Of a stretch of 64,000 nucleotides of DNA, positions 41,759 through 50,876 are shown one piece after another. Within the stretch, counting starts at the first letter, position 1. Every line of letters begins with the position of its first letter. Under the pieces are notes generated by a model. It made no database searches and was not told the DNA's origin. It saw nothing but the letters and a program-made list of their open reading frames with translations. Both the position numbers and the translations under genes were made by a program. Source of the stretch: Pokkaliibacter plantistimulans (GTDB lineage: Bacteria; Pseudomonadota; Gammaproteobacteria; Pseudomonadales; Balneatricaceae); the NCBI RefSeq assembly GCF_046844695.1, contig NZ_CP177354.1:4588001-4652000 (forward strand). Direction: 5' to 3'.

Positions 41759-43027
41759 TCAATCATCCGCTTGAGAGTTGGACAGGCCGTAAAGTCGACG
41801 AGCCTGCACCAGTAAATCGGTTCGGCCTTCTGCGCTGGCTTTTTTCAGCTCAACGCTGGGCGTATGGATAAGTTTGTTTGTTAGCCCGCGCGCCAGATGC
41901 CGCAAAACATCTTCTGCATTCTGTCCGCGCTGCAGCTGGCGCAGAGCCTTCTCTATTTCCTGATCACGCACCACTTCAGCCTGCTGACGGATATCCATCA
42001 ACGTCTGCACAGCATCACGTGCGCGCAACTGCTCTATGAAATGCTCAATACCCTGAGCGATCAGCAGCTCCGCCTCTTCTGCAGCGCTCTGACGTGCTTT
42101 TACTCCTTCATCAATGACTTGCTGCAAATCATCAACGGTATACAGATAGACATCTTCCAGCTCTCCGACTTCAGGCTCAATATCCCGAGGGACAGCAATG
42201 TCCACCATAAACATCGGATTGTAACGGCGCTTCTTCAATGCACGTTCTACCGCCCCCTTCCCAAGAACAGGCAAAGGACTGGCCGTTGAGGCAATCACAA
42301 TATCAGCTTCGTGCAGGTACTCGGCCAGCTCCGCGAGGGGAATAGCACGACCATCCAGCTCTGCGGCAAGTGCCTGACCACGACTTAAGGTTCGGTTGGC
42401 GACGGTGAGTTGAGTCACTCCTGCTTCACGCAGGTGTCGGCCAACCAGTTCGATGGTTTCTCCGGCCCCGATGAGCAGTGCCCGGGTATCGGCCAGATCA
42501 GCAAAAATGCGCTGAGCGAGACTGACGGCGGCATAGGCAACCGAGACGGGATTTTTACCGATATCCGTCTGAGTACGCACCTGCTTGGCCATATTGAAGG
42601 AGTGCTGGAACCAGCGATTCATCTGCGCACCAAGACAACCGGTACGCTGTGCAGCAGAGAACGCATCTTTCAGCTGTCCGAGAATTTGTGGCTCGCCCAA
42701 AATCAGCGAATCCAATCCACAGGCTACTCGCATCATGTGACGAACGGCTTCTCGATCCCAGTGGATGTATGCATTCTTCATCAGCTGTTCGACGCTGACG
42801 TCGTGATAGCGGGCCAGCCACTCAAGCACTGTCCGCCCTTCATGCAGCGGCGCCACACCATAAACTTCAGTGCGGTTGCAGGTAGACAAAATGGCTACCT
42901 CACTGAGCGCACCGTCTTTGCGTGCGCGTACCAGCGCCTCATCCAGCTCATCAGGAGAGAATGCCAGTTTTTCACGGACGTCTACCGGGGCAGTTTTGTG
43001 ATTAATGCCGAGAGCCAATAACGCCAT
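41759..43027 (-). CDS. hemA: Glutamyl-tRNA reductase
   Basis: Reduces glutamyl-tRNA-Glu to glutamate-1-semialdehyde with NADPH, the first step of the C5 route to haem, sirohaem and cobalamin. The 422-residue protein begins MALLALGINHKTAPVDVREK, has the active-site Cys50 in LSTCNRTEVYG, an NADPH domain with LIGAGETIELVGRHL (about 185-199) and a C-terminal dimerisation helix. An upstream ATG at 43039 would add four residues; a longer frame to 43099 has no family support. The prfA-hemA pairing is conserved in gammaproteobacteria. Confidence 0.96.
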   Translation of the reverse strand: MALLALGINHKTAPVDVREKLAFSPDELDEALVRARKDGALSEVAILSTCNRTEVYGVAPLHEGRTVLEWLARYHDVSVEQLMKNAYIHWDREAVRHMMRVACGLDSLILGEPQILGQLKDAFSAAQRTGCLGAQMNRWFQHSFNMAKQVRTQTDIGKNPVSVAYAAVSLAQRIFADLADTRALLIGAGETIELVGRHLREAGVTQLTVANRTLSRGQALAAELDGRAIPLAELAEYLHEADIVIASTASPLPVLGKGAVERALKKRRYNPMFMVDIAVPRDIEPEVGELEDVYLYTVDDLQQVIDEGVKARQSAAEEAELLIAQGIEHFIEQLRARDAVQTLMDIRQQAEVVRDQEIEKALRQLQRGQNAEDVLRHLARGLTNKLIHTPSVELKKASAEGRTDLLVQARRLYGLSNSQADD

Positions 43028-43416
43028 AGATTGCTGCATAACGAAGGTACGCCACTCAGAATGCTTCGTGATCCGGATCGATGACCGCACCAGAATCAAC
43101 TACAACTTGCTCACCCATAGTGAGCGTTTGTGCCAAGTTGTGCCGCCGGTGAGCCGGTTTCACAAGTATGGCGCAATAGCACAGCGGTTGCCGTGAATTA
43201 TATCAACGATATGAATAGATACTTTCTATTCATCTGCCGGATACTGACCTGACAGATCAGCCCTCGTCCGTTATCAAGACACATAAAGAAACAGACCGGT
43301 AACAGCCGACGCGTGATTTCCCTTGTGAGCCTGCCAGCGATAACGCAATATACAGGAAACCTCGCCCGCCAAGGGCTGCCTATTGTAACCAACCCGCCTT
43401 ATTCACAACAGACTCC
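43028..43416. other. Divergent hemA / TPR-lipoprotein gap
   Basis: 389 bp without a gene. It contains the inverted repeat ATGAATAG (43211-43218) and CTATTCAT (43226-43233) with a 7-bp spacer in an AT-rich stretch, a possible operator. I see no clear promoter hexamers. Confidence 0.4.
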
Positions 43417-45108
43417 ATGCCAAGATCAGCTTATTTAATAGCCTGCCTGCTGAGTATTCTAAGTGGCTGTGCAGTGAAAACCAGCGCGCCTCAATCGGCA
43501 GCTCAGGCAAATAAAGCAGATGATATCGCTGCGACTTCCCCTATATATCCGCTCTTGCTGGCTGAATTCGCGGTGCAACGCGACCAGCCCGACCTGGCAT
43601 ACCGGCAATATCAACTACTGGCAGAAAAGTATCGCACCCCGGAACTCGCTGAGCAGGCAAGCTACCTCGCTCAATATCTGGGAAACGCAGAAGACCTGTC
43701 CAAGTCAGCGCAGCTTTGGCATGACATCAGCCCTGACTCTCGCGTTGCCAGCAACTTGTTGCTGGATAGCCTGTTCCAGACCAAGCAGTACGCTGAAGTA
43801 TTCTCTACACTTAACAAGTTCGACTGGCGCAGCAACAATGCAATGTACTCATTGTTACTTGGCCGTGTCGAACAACTGGACCAGGGGGACATTGAAGCCT
43901 TTGCTCAGGCCTTGCGTCCGCAACTGCAACAGCACCCGCGCAACCCGTTCTACCACCTGAGTACAGCACTGATTGCCCGGCATCAGTTGCGCTGGCAAGG
44001 TGCAGAGGATGAAGTCAATGAAGCCCTGCATCTAGCTCCCTCGCTACAACAAGCGATCGTACTCAAGGCAGACTTGCTGTTTCGCCAGCGCAAATTCACT
44101 GAAACCACCCGTTTTCTGAGCCAGGCCAATAAGGCACATCCTTCACCTCAACTACAGGACATGCTGGCTCGCGCCTATCTGGCCGACAACAAGGCCAAGA
44201 AGGCATTGCCTGTGCTGCAATCCCTGATCAAGGAGCAGCCAGACAATCTCGAGGCACGGTTCACGCTTGGCCGTACCCAGATTCAGCTGGCGCGCTATAA
44301 AGACGCCCAGAACAGTTTTCTGGAGCTGTGGGACATGGCGCCCAACCGTTCGCCTGTGGCCTTCTATCTTGGCTACCTTGCCGAACTGCAAAAGGATCAG
44401 GACAGCGCCATCGATTACTACCAGCAGGTGACGCGTGGCGATGAACTCATTACTGCCCAGAGCCGACTGATTGTGCTGCTGAGTGGCAATGGGCAGGATG
44501 ATCAGATTCCTGCCATGCTGAAGCAGGCACGCAAGAACAATCCTGATCAGGCAGCCCAACTGTTCGAGTTAGAGGCTGAGTGGCAATCTAAAAAGCTGGA
44601 TTATGCAGCTGCACGCCAGGCGTATGACGAAGCACTCAAGCTTGACCCAAACAATCCACAGCTGCTGTATAACCGTGCCATGCTCGGGGACAAGGATGGC
44701 AATCTGGAGGCCATGATTGCTGACCTCGAGGCGCTGGTTGCCCTTGAGCCAGACAATGCACAAATCCTGAATGCACTGGGCTACACCCTTACCGACCGCA
44801 CCACACGCCATAATGAGGCTTTACAGCTACTGTTGAAGGCTCATACCTTGCAACCCGATGACCCAGCCATTCTCGACAGCCTGGGGTGGGTCTATTACAA
44901 CCTGCAACGCTACGATGAAGCCGAAGATTACCTGACAAAAGCCTACGGTGCCTTCCCCGACCCCGAAGTGGCCTACCATTATGGTGCTGCACTGTGGCAA
45001 CAGAGCAAGCCCGATCAGGCACTGCGCATCTGGCGCAAGGCACTGCGCAGCAAGCCTGACTACTCCCCGATCCGCGACATCATGGAGCAATACGGTGTCC
45101 AGCCTTAA
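43417..45108 (+). CDS. TPR-repeat lipoprotein
   Basis: A 563-residue predicted lipoprotein: MPRSAYLIACLLSILSGC ends in a lipobox with Cys18 as lipid anchor, and the next residue is Ala, consistent with outer-membrane sorting. The rest is made of about ten tetratricopeptide-like helical hairpins; the clearest are AYDEALKLDPNNPQLLYNRA, LEALVALEPDNAQILNALGYTL and LLKAHTLQPDDPAILDSLGWVYYNLQRYDEA. It matches the TPR protein encoded between hemA and lolB in Pseudomonas. A role in envelope biogenesis with LolB is plausible but not shown. lolB starts inside its 3' end. Confidence 0.93.
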   Translation: MPRSAYLIACLLSILSGCAVKTSAPQSAAQANKADDIAATSPIYPLLLAEFAVQRDQPDLAYRQYQLLAEKYRTPELAEQASYLAQYLGNAEDLSKSAQLWHDISPDSRVASNLLLDSLFQTKQYAEVFSTLNKFDWRSNNAMYSLLLGRVEQLDQGDIEAFAQALRPQLQQHPRNPFYHLSTALIARHQLRWQGAEDEVNEALHLAPSLQQAIVLKADLLFRQRKFTETTRFLSQANKAHPSPQLQDMLARAYLADNKAKKALPVLQSLIKEQPDNLEARFTLGRTQIQLARYKDAQNSFLELWDMAPNRSPVAFYLGYLAELQKDQDSAIDYYQQVTRGDELITAQSRLIVLLSGNGQDDQIPAMLKQARKNNPDQAAQLFELEAEWQSKKLDYAAARQAYDEALKLDPNNPQLLYNRAMLGDKDGNLEAMIADLEALVALEPDNAQILNALGYTLTDRTTRHNEALQLLLKAHTLQPDDPAILDSLGWVYYNLQRYDEAEDYLTKAYGAFPDPEVAYHYGAALWQQSKPDQALRIWRKALRSKPDYSPIRDIMEQYGVQP

Positions 45109-45700
45109 TCCCAACGCTGTCAAATATCTCGGCCTTATCACCTTGGCGTTACTCCTCAGCGCCTGTGCCAACACCAACCGGCTGAGTTTTCAGCCGGAAC
45201 CCAGTACCGCCTGGCGCCAATCTCTCAATCAGATGGACAGCTGGCAACTGGAAGGCAAGGCAGGACTAAAAAGCAAGGAAAGTTACAACACCCTGACCGT
45301 CAACTGGACGGAGCAGGGTGACTCCTATCAGGTAAAAATGACAGGCCCGATGGGTCAGGGCCAACTGAGTCTGGAAGGCACCCCTCAACAGATACTGCTG
45401 ACCACCCCGCAAGGGCGCTACGTGTCGGATGATCCCCAGGCGCTGCTACGCCAGCATACCGGCTGGCCGATCCCGCTGACTCAGCTGACTTACTGGATTA
45501 AGGGCACCCCTGCACCGGGCAAGGTCAAAGGTTCATTGTACGATGATCAAGGCCGCCTGCTCAGCCTTGATCAAGCCGGGTGGCGGCTTGACTATCTGGA
45601 GTTCCAGCAACAGGGGCAGGCCTGGCTACCCCGCAAGCTCACCGTCAAACGGGATGATCTGGAACTTAAACTGGTTATCAAACAATGGCAGGTAAACTGA
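45095..45700 (+). CDS. lolB: Outer-membrane lipoprotein receptor LolB
   Basis: LolB takes lipoproteins from the periplasmic carrier LolA and inserts them into the outer membrane. The 201-residue product has signal sequence and lipobox YLGLITLALLLSAC (Cys24), then the LolA/LolB barrel with MDSWQLEGKAGLKSKESYNTLTVNW and GQGQLSLEGTPQQILLTT. Start is a GTG at 45095, with GGAG seven bases upstream, overlapping the TPR gene by 14 bases; a longer frame from 44948 lies inside that gene and lacks a signal peptide. In most relatives ispE follows directly; here it does not. Confidence 0.93.
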   Translation: MSSLNPNAVKYLGLITLALLLSACANTNRLSFQPEPSTAWRQSLNQMDSWQLEGKAGLKSKESYNTLTVNWTEQGDSYQVKMTGPMGQGQLSLEGTPQQILLTTPQGRYVSDDPQALLRQHTGWPIPLTQLTYWIKGTPAPGKVKGSLYDDQGRLLSLDQAGWRLDYLEFQQQGQAWLPRKLTVKRDDLELKLVIKQWQVN

Positions 45701-46016
45701 ATAATTCCGGCTGATCAATTGACAATCACACCCCCTTTATGGACAATTTCCGCGCCTTTTTATAGGGGGTATGGCCACGCGACGTTCAACACAGAACGGT
45801 CGAGAGCAGCCAGACTGCTGTGGACAGGGTTGAAGTGAACTCCAGCTGCTTGCGGCTAATTAATCAAAGAGTTGCGCCTCACGGTCAGACATTTCTTGTC
45901 GGGCAGCACCGCTCACAAAGATAACGTACTGACAGTAAGCTCAGTCAATTATGAGAACCACTCCACCCATGAACGGGCCAAGGTATCCAACATCCTGCCA
46001 GCGTGAAGGTATCAGC
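45701..46016 (+). promoter_or_regulatory. lolB-prs gap with probable prs promoter
   Basis: 316 bp with no ispE, no tRNA-Gln and no other gene. TTGACA (45719-45724), a 17-bp spacer and GACAAT (45742-45747) make a reasonable sigma-70 promoter, and CCCCCT/AGGGGG (about 45731 and 45766) can pair around the -10. Transcription from it would leave a prs leader of about 260 bases, long enough for regulation. Confidence 0.45.
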
Positions 46017-46958
46017 GTGTCAAAACTAATGGTCTTTACCGGGAACGCCCATCCGGAACTTGCCCGCAAGGTCGTCGATCAGTTGTGCTTGCCTTTGGGC
46101 GATGCCGATGTCGGCCAATTCAGTGACGGCGAAATAGCGGTCCAGATCAACGAGAACGTCCGCGGCAAGGATTGTTTTATCATCCAGCCCACCTGCGCCC
46201 CTACAAACGATAACCTAATGGAGCTAGTGATGATGACTGACGCACTGCGTCGTGCATCAGCTCAGCGTATCACCGCTGTTGTTCCTTATTTCGGCTATGC
46301 CCGCCAGGACCGTCGCCCTCGCTCAGCTCGTGTACCTATCAGCGCCAAAGCCGTTGCAGACATTCTCTCCGGCGTGGGTGTAGACCGCGTTCTGACCGTT
46401 GACCTGCATGCCGAGCAGATTCAGGGCTTTTTCGATATTCCTGTTGACAACGTATTCGGTTCTCCGGTGCTGATTGAACACATCCAGCGTCAGAATTACG
46501 AAAACGCTATTGTCGTTTCTCCTGATGTAGGTGGCGTAGTGCGTGCCCGTGCGGTTGCCAAACAGCTGGACTGCGATCTGGCCATCATCGATAAACGCCG
46601 CGAGAAGGCTAATGTTTCACAGGTCATGCACATCATTGGTGATGTGAAAGACCGTACCTGCATCCTTGTTGATGACATGTGTGACACAGCCGGTACCCTT
46701 TGCAAGGCAGCTGCCGCCCTTAAAGAGCACGGCGCGCACAAGGTCATTGCTTATGCCACTCACCCAGTGCTGTCTGGTCCGGCCATCGACAATATCAACA
46801 ACTCTGTACTGGACAAACTGGTCGTCACCGACACTATTCCTCTGACTAAAGCCGCATCCAGCAGCAAAAAGATTGAACAGCTGACGCTGTCACACATCCT
46901 TGCCGAGGCGGTGCGCCGCGTTTGCAATGAAGAATCCATCAGCGCCATGTTTCGTTGA
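46017..46958 (+). CDS. prs: Ribose-phosphate pyrophosphokinase
   Basis: Makes PRPP from ribose-5-phosphate and ATP for nucleotide, histidine and tryptophan synthesis. The 313-residue protein has KLMVFTGNAHPELARKV, the flexible loop region YFGYARQDRRPRSARVPISAK (ATP-binding, about 97-117) and the PRPP-binding signature CILVDDMCDTAGTL (about 217-230). The GTG at 46017 has GAAGG upstream and gives the family N-terminus VSKLMVFTGN; an ATG at 45951 would add 22 residues without homology. Confidence 0.95.
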   Translation: MSKLMVFTGNAHPELARKVVDQLCLPLGDADVGQFSDGEIAVQINENVRGKDCFIIQPTCAPTNDNLMELVMMTDALRRASAQRITAVVPYFGYARQDRRPRSARVPISAKAVADILSGVGVDRVLTVDLHAEQIQGFFDIPVDNVFGSPVLIEHIQRQNYENAIVVSPDVGGVVRARAVAKQLDCDLAIIDKRREKANVSQVMHIIGDVKDRTCILVDDMCDTAGTLCKAAAALKEHGAHKVIAYATHPVLSGPAIDNINNSVLDKLVVTDTIPLTKAASSSKKIEQLTLSHILAEAVRRVCNEESISAMFR

Positions 46959-47053
46959 TTAAACCAACAGGCGCTGATTTCGCCCGCAAGGGCAAACTAC
47001 AGCCAGGCACTGGTCGCGGTCGTCTGGCTGTTTAATTTTATGTTGAGGTAAAA

Positions 47054-47635
47054 ATGAGCAACTACGTACTGAATGCAAAAGCACGCGATGTAGCAGGAAA
47101 GGGTGCGAGCCGCCGCCTGCGTCGCCTGGACGACACTGTTCCTGCCATTGTTTACGGCGGTTCAGCTGAGCCCACCAACCTTACCATCGACCACGATGAG
47201 CTGCTGCACCTGACCGAAGACAACCAGTTCTTCAGCAGCATCATCAACCTGAACGTTGATGGCAAGGAAGAGCGCGTGATCATCAAGGATCTGCAACGTC
47301 ACCCTGCCAAGCCTGTACTGCTGCACGCTGACTTCCAGCGTGTTACCAACGGCCGCACCATTACCATCAAGGTACCTGTTCGCTTCGAAAACGAAGCTGC
47401 CAGTCCAGCTTCCAAAGTAGGCGGCAAGGTATTCACTCTGGTGAGCGAAGTTAAGGTTGTTTGCAAACCTGAAAACCTGCCTGAGTTCGTAACTGTTGAC
47501 CTGAGCAACGTTGAACTGGGTCAGAACCTGTACCTGTCCGACATCGTCTGCCCTGAAGGGGTTGAAGTGGCGGCTCTGCGTCTGGGTAAAGACCACAACC
47601 AGGCTGTTGCTCGTGTTGTTGCCAAGCGTAAGTAA
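47054..47635 (+). CDS. rplY: 50S ribosomal protein L25 (Ctc form)
   Basis: Binds 5S rRNA in the large subunit. At 193 residues it is the long Ctc/TL5-like form: the L25 barrel (about 1-95; RLRRLDDTVPAIVYGGSAEP is typical) plus a C-terminal beta-rich domain (about 96-185). E. coli has only the first domain. GAGG(T) seven bases before the ATG fits. It lies between prs and pth, as in Pseudomonas. Confidence 0.95.
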   Translation: MSNYVLNAKARDVAGKGASRRLRRLDDTVPAIVYGGSAEPTNLTIDHDELLHLTEDNQFFSSIINLNVDGKEERVIIKDLQRHPAKPVLLHADFQRVTNGRTITIKVPVRFENEAASPASKVGGKVFTLVSEVKVVCKPENLPEFVTVDLSNVELGQNLYLSDIVCPEGVEVAALRLGKDHNQAVARVVAKRK

Positions 47636-47649
47636 GCGCTGAATCAGCA

Positions 47650-48237
47650 ATGAATGACAAGGTTCAACTTATTGTCGGGCTGGGCAACCCCGGCGCGCAG
47701 TATGACAGAACCAGGCACAACGCTGGCGCCGACCTTGTGTCGGCGCTTGCGTCTTTATGCCACGCCGAAATGCGCCACGAATCCCGCTTTCACGGCCAAT
47801 ACGCCAAAGCCAACTGGCAGGGGCAGACCCTGCACCTGTTGATCCCAACCACTTTCATGAACTTGAGTGGACAAGCCGTACAGGCGCTCTGTTCTTTTTA
47901 CAAGGTACCGCCAGAAGCGGTACTGGTTGTTCATGATGAGCTGGATATACCGCCCGGTCAGGCACGCTTCAAGAAAGGTGGCGGCCACGGTGGTCATAAT
48001 GGTCTGAAAGATATTATTAGCCGCTTCGGTGGCAATCGGGAATTTCATCGTTTACGCATTGGCATTGGCCACCCCGGCCATGCAGGCATGGTTGCCGGTT
48101 TCGTACTGACCAAAGCCCCCCAAGCAGAGCAACAGCTGATAGAGCAGGCCAGCGATGCTGCCCTCTCTGCCCTGCCACTGGCCCTTAGCGGCGACTGGTC
48201 CAAGGCAATGAATCAGCTTCACGCATTCAAACCCTAG
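47650..48237 (+). CDS. pth: Peptidyl-tRNA hydrolase
   Basis: Releases peptides from peptidyl-tRNA that dropped off ribosomes. The 195-residue protein has LIVGLGNPGAQYDRTRHNAGADLV with the catalytic His (near 23), PTTFMNLSGQAV (about 71-82) and HDELDIPPGQARFKKGGGHGGHNGLKDI (about 97-124). The start is 15 bases after the rplY stop, so these genes are co-transcribed, and ychF follows 80 bases later. Confidence 0.97.
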   Translation: MNDKVQLIVGLGNPGAQYDRTRHNAGADLVSALASLCHAEMRHESRFHGQYAKANWQGQTLHLLIPTTFMNLSGQAVQALCSFYKVPPEAVLVVHDELDIPPGQARFKKGGGHGGHNGLKDIISRFGGNREFHRLRIGIGHPGHAGMVAGFVLTKAPQAEQQLIEQASDAALSALPLALSGDWSKAMNQLHAFKP

Positions 48238-48317
48238 GGGCATCCCCGAATCAGCTAGCTCTCTGGCTGGCCCATTCTGGGATACTCCTGATGTAAATGA
48301 GATAACAGGAACGCATT

Positions 48318-49418
48318 ATGGGATTTAACTGTGGCATCGTCGGCCTGCCCAATGTCGGCAAGTCAACCCTGTTCAACGCCCTGACCAAATCAGGCATCGC
48401 AGCGGAAAACTTCCCGTTCTGCACCATTGAACCGAACTCAGGCATTGTCCCCATGCCTGACCCCCGCCTCGATGCGCTGGCCGCCATTGTCAATCCACAG
48501 CGCATCCTGCCTACCACCATGGAGTTTGTGGACATTGCTGGTCTCGTTGCAGGCGCGTCTAAAGGTGAAGGACTGGGTAACAAGTTTCTGGCCAATATTC
48601 GCGAAACCGATGCCATCGCCCACGTAGTACGCTGCTTTGAAGATGACAATGTGATCCACGTTGCCAACAGCGTTGACCCCAAGCGCGATATCGAGATTAT
48701 CGACCTTGAGCTGATCATGGCCGACCTCGACAGCTGTGAAAAGCAACTGCAACGCGTAGTGCGCGCTGCCAAAGGCAATGACAAAGAGGCTCTGGCCCAA
48801 AAGGCTCTGCTGGAAAAGCTGATCCCTCACTTCAACGAGGGCAAACCTGCCCGCAGTCTGCTGAAAAATTTGAGCGATGATGAAAAGCGTCTGGCAAAGA
48901 CCTTTCATCTGCTGACGACCAAGCCCGTGATGTACATCGCCAACGTTGCCGAGGACGGCTTTGAAGATAACCCGCTGCTTGACGTGGTACGCGCCATTGC
49001 AGAAGAGGAAGGCGCTGTCGTGGTCCCAGTCTGCAACAAGATCGAAGCCGAAATTGCTGAGCTGGATGACATCGAAGAAATGCAGATGTTCCTTGAGAGC
49101 ATGGGTATGGAAGAGCCAGGACTGAACCGCGTCATTCGTGCAGGTTATGCTCTTCTCAACCTGCAGACTTACTTCACTGCCGGCGTTAAGGAAGTACGCG
49201 CCTGGACCGTCAAAGTAGGTGCGACCGCCCCGCAGGCGGCTGGCGTCATTCATACAGACTTCGAAAAAGGCTTTATCCGTGCCGAGGTCGTGGGCTATGA
49301 CGACTTTGTCCAGTTCAAAGGTGAGCAAGGTGCCAAAGAGGCTGGCAAATGGCGCCTTGAAGGCAAGGAATACATCGTCAAAGATGGCGATGTAATGCAC
49401 TTCCGCTTCAACGTCTGA
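48318..49418 (+). CDS. ychF: Ribosome-binding ATPase YchF / EngD
   Basis: Obg-family P-loop protein that prefers ATP and binds ribosomes; it is linked to oxidative-stress control in E. coli. The 366-residue product has the Walker A GLPNVGKSTLFNAL (about 8-21), FVDIAGLVAGASKGEGLGN (G3 region), the specificity segment PVMYIANVAED in place of NKxD, and a C-terminal TGS domain (about 280-363). A terminator follows within 30 bases, closing the prs-to-ychF run. Confidence 0.96.
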   Translation: MGFNCGIVGLPNVGKSTLFNALTKSGIAAENFPFCTIEPNSGIVPMPDPRLDALAAIVNPQRILPTTMEFVDIAGLVAGASKGEGLGNKFLANIRETDAIAHVVRCFEDDNVIHVANSVDPKRDIEIIDLELIMADLDSCEKQLQRVVRAAKGNDKEALAQKALLEKLIPHFNEGKPARSLLKNLSDDEKRLAKTFHLLTTKPVMYIANVAEDGFEDNPLLDVVRAIAEEEGAVVVPVCNKIEAEIAELDDIEEMQMFLESMGMEEPGLNRVIRAGYALLNLQTYFTAGVKEVRAWTVKVGATAPQAAGVIHTDFEKGFIRAEVVGYDDFVQFKGEQGAKEAGKWRLEGKEYIVKDGDVMHFRFNV

Positions 49419-49445
49419 TCTCTTCCCAGAGTCATACTTTCTCTT

Positions 49446-49472
49446 ACAAAGCCGCGAATCTCGCGGCTTTGT
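49446..49472. terminator. Terminator after ychF
   Basis: ACAAAGCCGCGA and TCGCGGCTTTGT, perfect 12-bp arms with a 3-nt loop. The T-rich side of the stem stands in for a T tract. Confidence 0.85.
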
Positions 49473-49553
49473 AACATCTACGCCTTCCGCAAGAGCCCCC
49501 ATCTCCAACTGCTCATCCAGCAAGAGGCCACAAACTTTTTTGTGTGACAGCCA

Positions 49554-49571
49554 ATGTCATATTGCCGTCAT
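49554..49571 (+). promoter_or_regulatory. Pho box upstream of pstS
   Basis: ATGTCAT-ATTG-CCGTCAT, two 7-bp direct half-sites on an 11-bp period, matching the PhoB box CTGTCAT-AWAW-CTGTCAT at 12 of 14 half-site bases. It ends 84 bp before pstS and implies induction by phosphate starvation through PhoB. Confidence 0.85.
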
Positions 49572-49655
49572 ATTTCCGCGTTACCTTAAGCGCACTCCAG
49601 AGAGAGATGAACCTTCCAGTTCGCTTTAAACCCAATCCAACCAAGGTGACGGCAG

Positions 49656-50708
49656 ATGAACAAACTCCTCAATGGCTTACTGCTGGCTAGCACTGTAGTA
49701 ATCGCCCCGATGTCCTACGCTAAAGTAGATACCATCAACGGTGCAGGCGCTACTTTCCCCTATCCGGTATATGCCAAGTGGGCAGAGGCTTACAACAAGG
49801 CCGAAGGAGTCAAACTGAACTACCAGTCCATCGGCTCTGGTGGCGGTATCAAACAGATCAAAGCTAAAACCGTAGATTTCGGCGCTAGCGATGCTCCTCT
49901 GACCAAAGAAGAACTGGATCAAGCTGGTCTGGCTCAGTTCCCTGCAGTTATGGGTGCCATTGTTCCCGTAATCAATGTGAAAGGCATCGAAGCCGGCCAA
50001 CTGAAGCTGAGCGGTCAGCTACTGGCTGACATCTACTCCGGCAAAGTCAAAATGTGGGACGACGCTGCTATTGCCTCTCTGAACGAAGGCGTCAAGCTTC
50101 CTCACATGCCGATCTACACCGTGCACCGCTCTGACGGTTCAGGTACCACTTTCAACTTCACCGACTATCTGGCTCGTGTAAGCCCTGAGTGGCAGAAAAA
50201 CGTTGGTGTTGGTAAAGAAGTAGCCTGGCCGAAAGAAGCTCAGCAACTGGGCGGCAAAGGTAACGAAGGTGTTGCCAACTTCGTAAGCCGTACTCCTGGC
50301 TCAATCGGTTACGTTGAATTTGCTTATGCCAAATCCAACAATCTGACCTACACCCAGATGGAAAACAAAGCTGGCAAATTTGTTAAGCCTGAAATGGCTG
50401 CGTTCCAGGCCGCTGCCGCCAACGCTGACTGGTCCAACGCTCCTGGCTTCCACCTGATCCTGAACGATCAGCCTGGTGATGCTTCCTGGCCGATGACTGC
50501 TGCCACTTTCATTCTGGTTTACAAGCAGCAGGATGATGCTGAGAAAGGCGATGCAGTACTGAAGTTCTTCGACTGGAGCTTCGCTAACGGTGACCAGGCG
50601 GCTGAAGCGCTGGACTACATCCCCATGCCTGACAGCGTCGTCAAGATGATCGAAGACATGTGGAGAAACGACGTCAAGGACACCCAGGGAATGGCTGTTT
50701 ACAAGTAA
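49656..50708 (+). CDS. pstS: Phosphate ABC transporter substrate-binding protein
   Basis: Periplasmic high-affinity phosphate receptor. The 350-residue precursor has a signal peptide MNKLLNGLLLASTVVIAPMSYA (cut after 22) and the phosphate-binding loops INGAGATFPYPVYAKW, SIGSGGGIKQI, FGASDAPL and HRSDGSGTTFNFTDYL. Length and order fit E. coli-type PstS. It is the first gene of pstSCAB under a Pho box. Two inverted repeats in the 168-bp gap to pstC probably give higher pstS than pstC transcript. Confidence 0.97.
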   Translation: MNKLLNGLLLASTVVIAPMSYAKVDTINGAGATFPYPVYAKWAEAYNKAEGVKLNYQSIGSGGGIKQIKAKTVDFGASDAPLTKEELDQAGLAQFPAVMGAIVPVINVKGIEAGQLKLSGQLLADIYSGKVKMWDDAAIASLNEGVKLPHMPIYTVHRSDGSGTTFNFTDYLARVSPEWQKNVGVGKEVAWPKEAQQLGGKGNEGVANFVSRTPGSIGYVEFAYAKSNNLTYTQMENKAGKFVKPEMAAFQAAAANADWSNAPGFHLILNDQPGDASWPMTAATFILVYKQQDDAEKGDAVLKFFDWSFANGDQAAEALDYIPMPDSVVKMIEDMWRNDVKDTQGMAVYK

Positions 50709-50721
50709 TGACGTTGAGACG

Positions 50722-50809
50722 GCTGGGTAGCACGGTTTGACCTTGCCACCCAGCAACTATCGGGAACGGCTGTCAGCACCCTGAAAAGTGTCTGGTGGCG
50801 TTCCCTTTA
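50722..50809 (+). terminator. Hairpins between pstS and pstC
   Basis: GCTGGGT (50722-50728) with ACCCAGC (50748-50754), and GGGAACG (50762-50768) with CGTTCCC (50799-50805) followed by TTT. Partial termination or a 3'-end block would favour the receptor mRNA, as usual for ABC receptors. Confidence 0.5.
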
Positions 50810-50876
50810 CGCGTTTAACCGACAGCAAGAAGTGCCCCAGGCAACGGAGCTGTAAAGACTACAGGTGAACTATCCA

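Noticed and set aside
48438..49523. 361-codon open frame on the minus strand across ychF
   Set aside because: It is antisense to a fully convincing ychF gene, has no recognisable domain, and results from codon bias of the real gene.
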